From contig CACZSC010000256.1 in NCBI GenBank assembly GCA_902783755.1, positions 1-24,743 of the forward strand: a stretch of 24,743 nucleotides of DNA, written 5' to 3'. Under the pieces are notes generated by a model that was given only the letters and a program-made list of their open reading frames with translations, was not told the origin of the DNA and ran no database searches. Shown one piece after another: positions 23,798-24,743 of the stretch. This DNA comes from an uncultured Ruminococcus sp. (GTDB taxonomy: Bacteria; Bacillota; Clostridia; Oscillospirales; CAG-272). Numbering within the stretch: the first letter of the stretch is position 1; every line of letters begins with the position of its first letter. Position numbers and translations under genes: made by a program.

Positions 23798-24678
23798 TTC
23801 TTGTTTTTAGTAGTTTTTCCTTTTTTCCTGTTCTTTTCCACAAACACGGCGATCAGGACAGATACCAGGGCTCCGGCGATACCGCCGGCCGCGGCAAGCT
23901 TCTTGATCTGACTGCTTTTTTCGGCAGTTTTCCGTCTTTCTTCAAGAGACTGGGAAAACAGCCAGCGGATGTTATCAGTATTTTCATAAACACGGTCCCA
24001 TACACCGTGGTCTGCTCCGTCGAATTCCGTATAGGAGATCTTTTCTCCGCCTTCCTTCTTTATGGCGGCAAACATTCCTCTTGTGCTGGAGACGGGTACG
24101 GCTCCGTCTTCGGAACCGTGGAAGGTCCTGATGGGGATGCGCTTCAGTTTATCCGCATAGGAAGGATCGCCCCCGCCGCAGATCGGTATCCCCGCAGCGA
24201 ACATCGCTCCGAACCGGGAAAGAAGGTCCCAGGTCCCGTATCCGCCCATGGAAAGACCGGTGACATAGACGCGGTCTCTATCAACGTTGTAGTAATCGAT
24301 CAACTCCCCAAGAAGAGCTCTCACGTTCTCAAGCTCAGCGGATTCTGGCGTGTCTTTTATCGAGTAGTACCCCGACTCCCAGTCGCAGTTCACCCATTTG
24401 TGATCAGCGGGGCACTGCGGAGCGACCACGATGCTGTCGTAGATCGGAGACTTAGGGTCGTTGAAAAGGGTCTGGATCCCGTTAACCAGCTGCAGATCGT
24501 TGTCAGATCCTCTTTCCCCGGCGCCGTGAAGAAACAGAACGAGAGGATAAGTCTCGCCGCAATCGTAGTTTTTCGGTATGTAAATTCGGTATCTCAGGAC
24601 ATATCCGTCCTTCCTGAATTCCTTTTTCTCAAAGACTTCAGATACTTTGTATGGAGTTGTGCGTTCCACTGTCATCAT
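23794..24678 (-). CDS. Alpha/beta-hydrolase esterase with a C-terminal membrane anchor
   Basis: A 294-residue serine hydrolase of the prolyl-oligopeptidase/PHB-depolymerase-like esterase type. The oxyanion block is FLHGAGERGSDN (49-60), the nucleophile elbow GLSMGGYG with Ser143, the acid Asp191 in HGSEDGAVPV, and the base His224 in GADHGVWD. A hydrophobic segment at about 262-280 followed by a Lys-rich tail suggests a tail anchor, so the hydrolase domain would face outside with the tail inside, or the reverse if post-translationally inserted. No N-terminal signal is seen. I prefer the ATG at 24678 because GGAGG sits 9 nt upstream; the ATG at 24696 would place it inside the gene. Substrate unknown. 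Confidence 0.87.
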   Translation of the reverse strand: MMTVERTTPYKVSEVFEKKEFRKDGYVLRYRIYIPKNYDCGETYPLVLFLHGAGERGSDNDLQLVNGIQTLFNDPKSPIYDSIVVAPQCPADHKWVNCDWESGYYSIKDTPESAELENVRALLGELIDYYNVDRDRVYVTGLSMGGYGTWDLLSRFGAMFAAGIPICGGGDPSYADKLKRIPIRTFHGSEDGAVPVSSTRGMFAAIKKEGGEKISYTEFDGADHGVWDRVYENTDNIRWLFSQSLEERRKTAEKSSQIKKLAAAGGIAGALVSVLIAVFVEKNRKKGKTTKNKK

Positions 24679-24711
24679 GATACAGGTCCTCCGCATCAGT
24701 TTTCTGGAAAT

Positions 24712-24740
24712 ATTTTACCACAAATAATAATGTAAAACAA
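24712..24740 (-). promoter_or_regulatory. Probable promoter of the esterase-ATPase operon
   Basis: On the minus strand, TTGTTT (24735-24740), 17 nt and TAAAAT (24712-24717) preceded by TGG form an extended -10 promoter. It would give a short leader to the esterase. The -35 match is weak. Confidence 0.55.
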
Positions 24741-24743
24741 TAC

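Noticed and set aside
23692..24735. 347-residue plus-strand open frame at the right end
   Set aside because: It is antisense to the esterase, whose catalytic triad is intact; no domain is visible in the antisense translation.

Overview
The window reads as the replication-origin neighbourhood of a Gram-positive, Clostridia-like (Bacillota) chromosome. The evidence is the divergent pair rpmH-rnpA-yidD-yidC-jag (leftward) and dnaA-dnaN-remB-gyrB-gyrA (rightward), the presence of remB, soj/spo0J-type parA-parB, and two sites matching the Bacillus-type parS consensus. Shine-Dalgarno sequences and TTGACA-17-TATAAT promoters are strong and typical of Firmicutes. I cannot place it below class from sequence alone. 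Gaps are short except for one 574-bp AT-rich stretch between dnaA and dnaN.

Layout. 1-945: the 3' part of a clan GH-A glycoside-hydrolase-like gene, cut by the window edge, followed by a terminator. 1031-6238 (minus): rpmH, rnpA, yidD, yidC, jag and two tandem MgtC/SapB-family membrane proteins, driven by a consensus promoter at 6304-6332. mnmE/mnmG, often found downstream of jag, are absent. 6458-15653 (plus): dnaA from its own promoter, the AT-rich gap, dnaN, remB, gyrB, a PfkB-family sugar-phosphate kinase, and gyrA. recF is missing from the dnaN-gyrB interval. 15661-17104: a strong hairpin, a flavin-reductase-like gene and rsmG. 17108-17172: two parS sites, the second of which is also shaped like an intrinsic terminator. 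17198-20699: a consensus promoter followed by parA, parB, an unrecognised two-TM protein and a membrane-anchored MORN-repeat protein, closed by a bidirectional terminator. 20756-24678 (minus): an esterase with a C-terminal membrane anchor and a large CtpE-like P-type ATPase, translationally coupled.

The left arm supplies ribosome, tRNA-processing and membrane-insertion functions. The right arm supplies initiation (DnaA), the sliding clamp, gyrase and chromosome partitioning. The most unusual features are: a DnaA domain IV lacking the near-universal DHTT recognition motif together with no canonical DnaA-box cluster nearby; GyrA with Ala and Gly at both quinolone-anchoring positions; a kinase wedged between gyrB and gyrA; acidic or polar insertions in GyrB and DnaN; a parS site doubling as a terminator; and a parAB-linked pair of membrane proteins, one carrying seven MORN repeats. 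No rRNA, tRNA, CRISPR array, transposase or prophage gene was seen.
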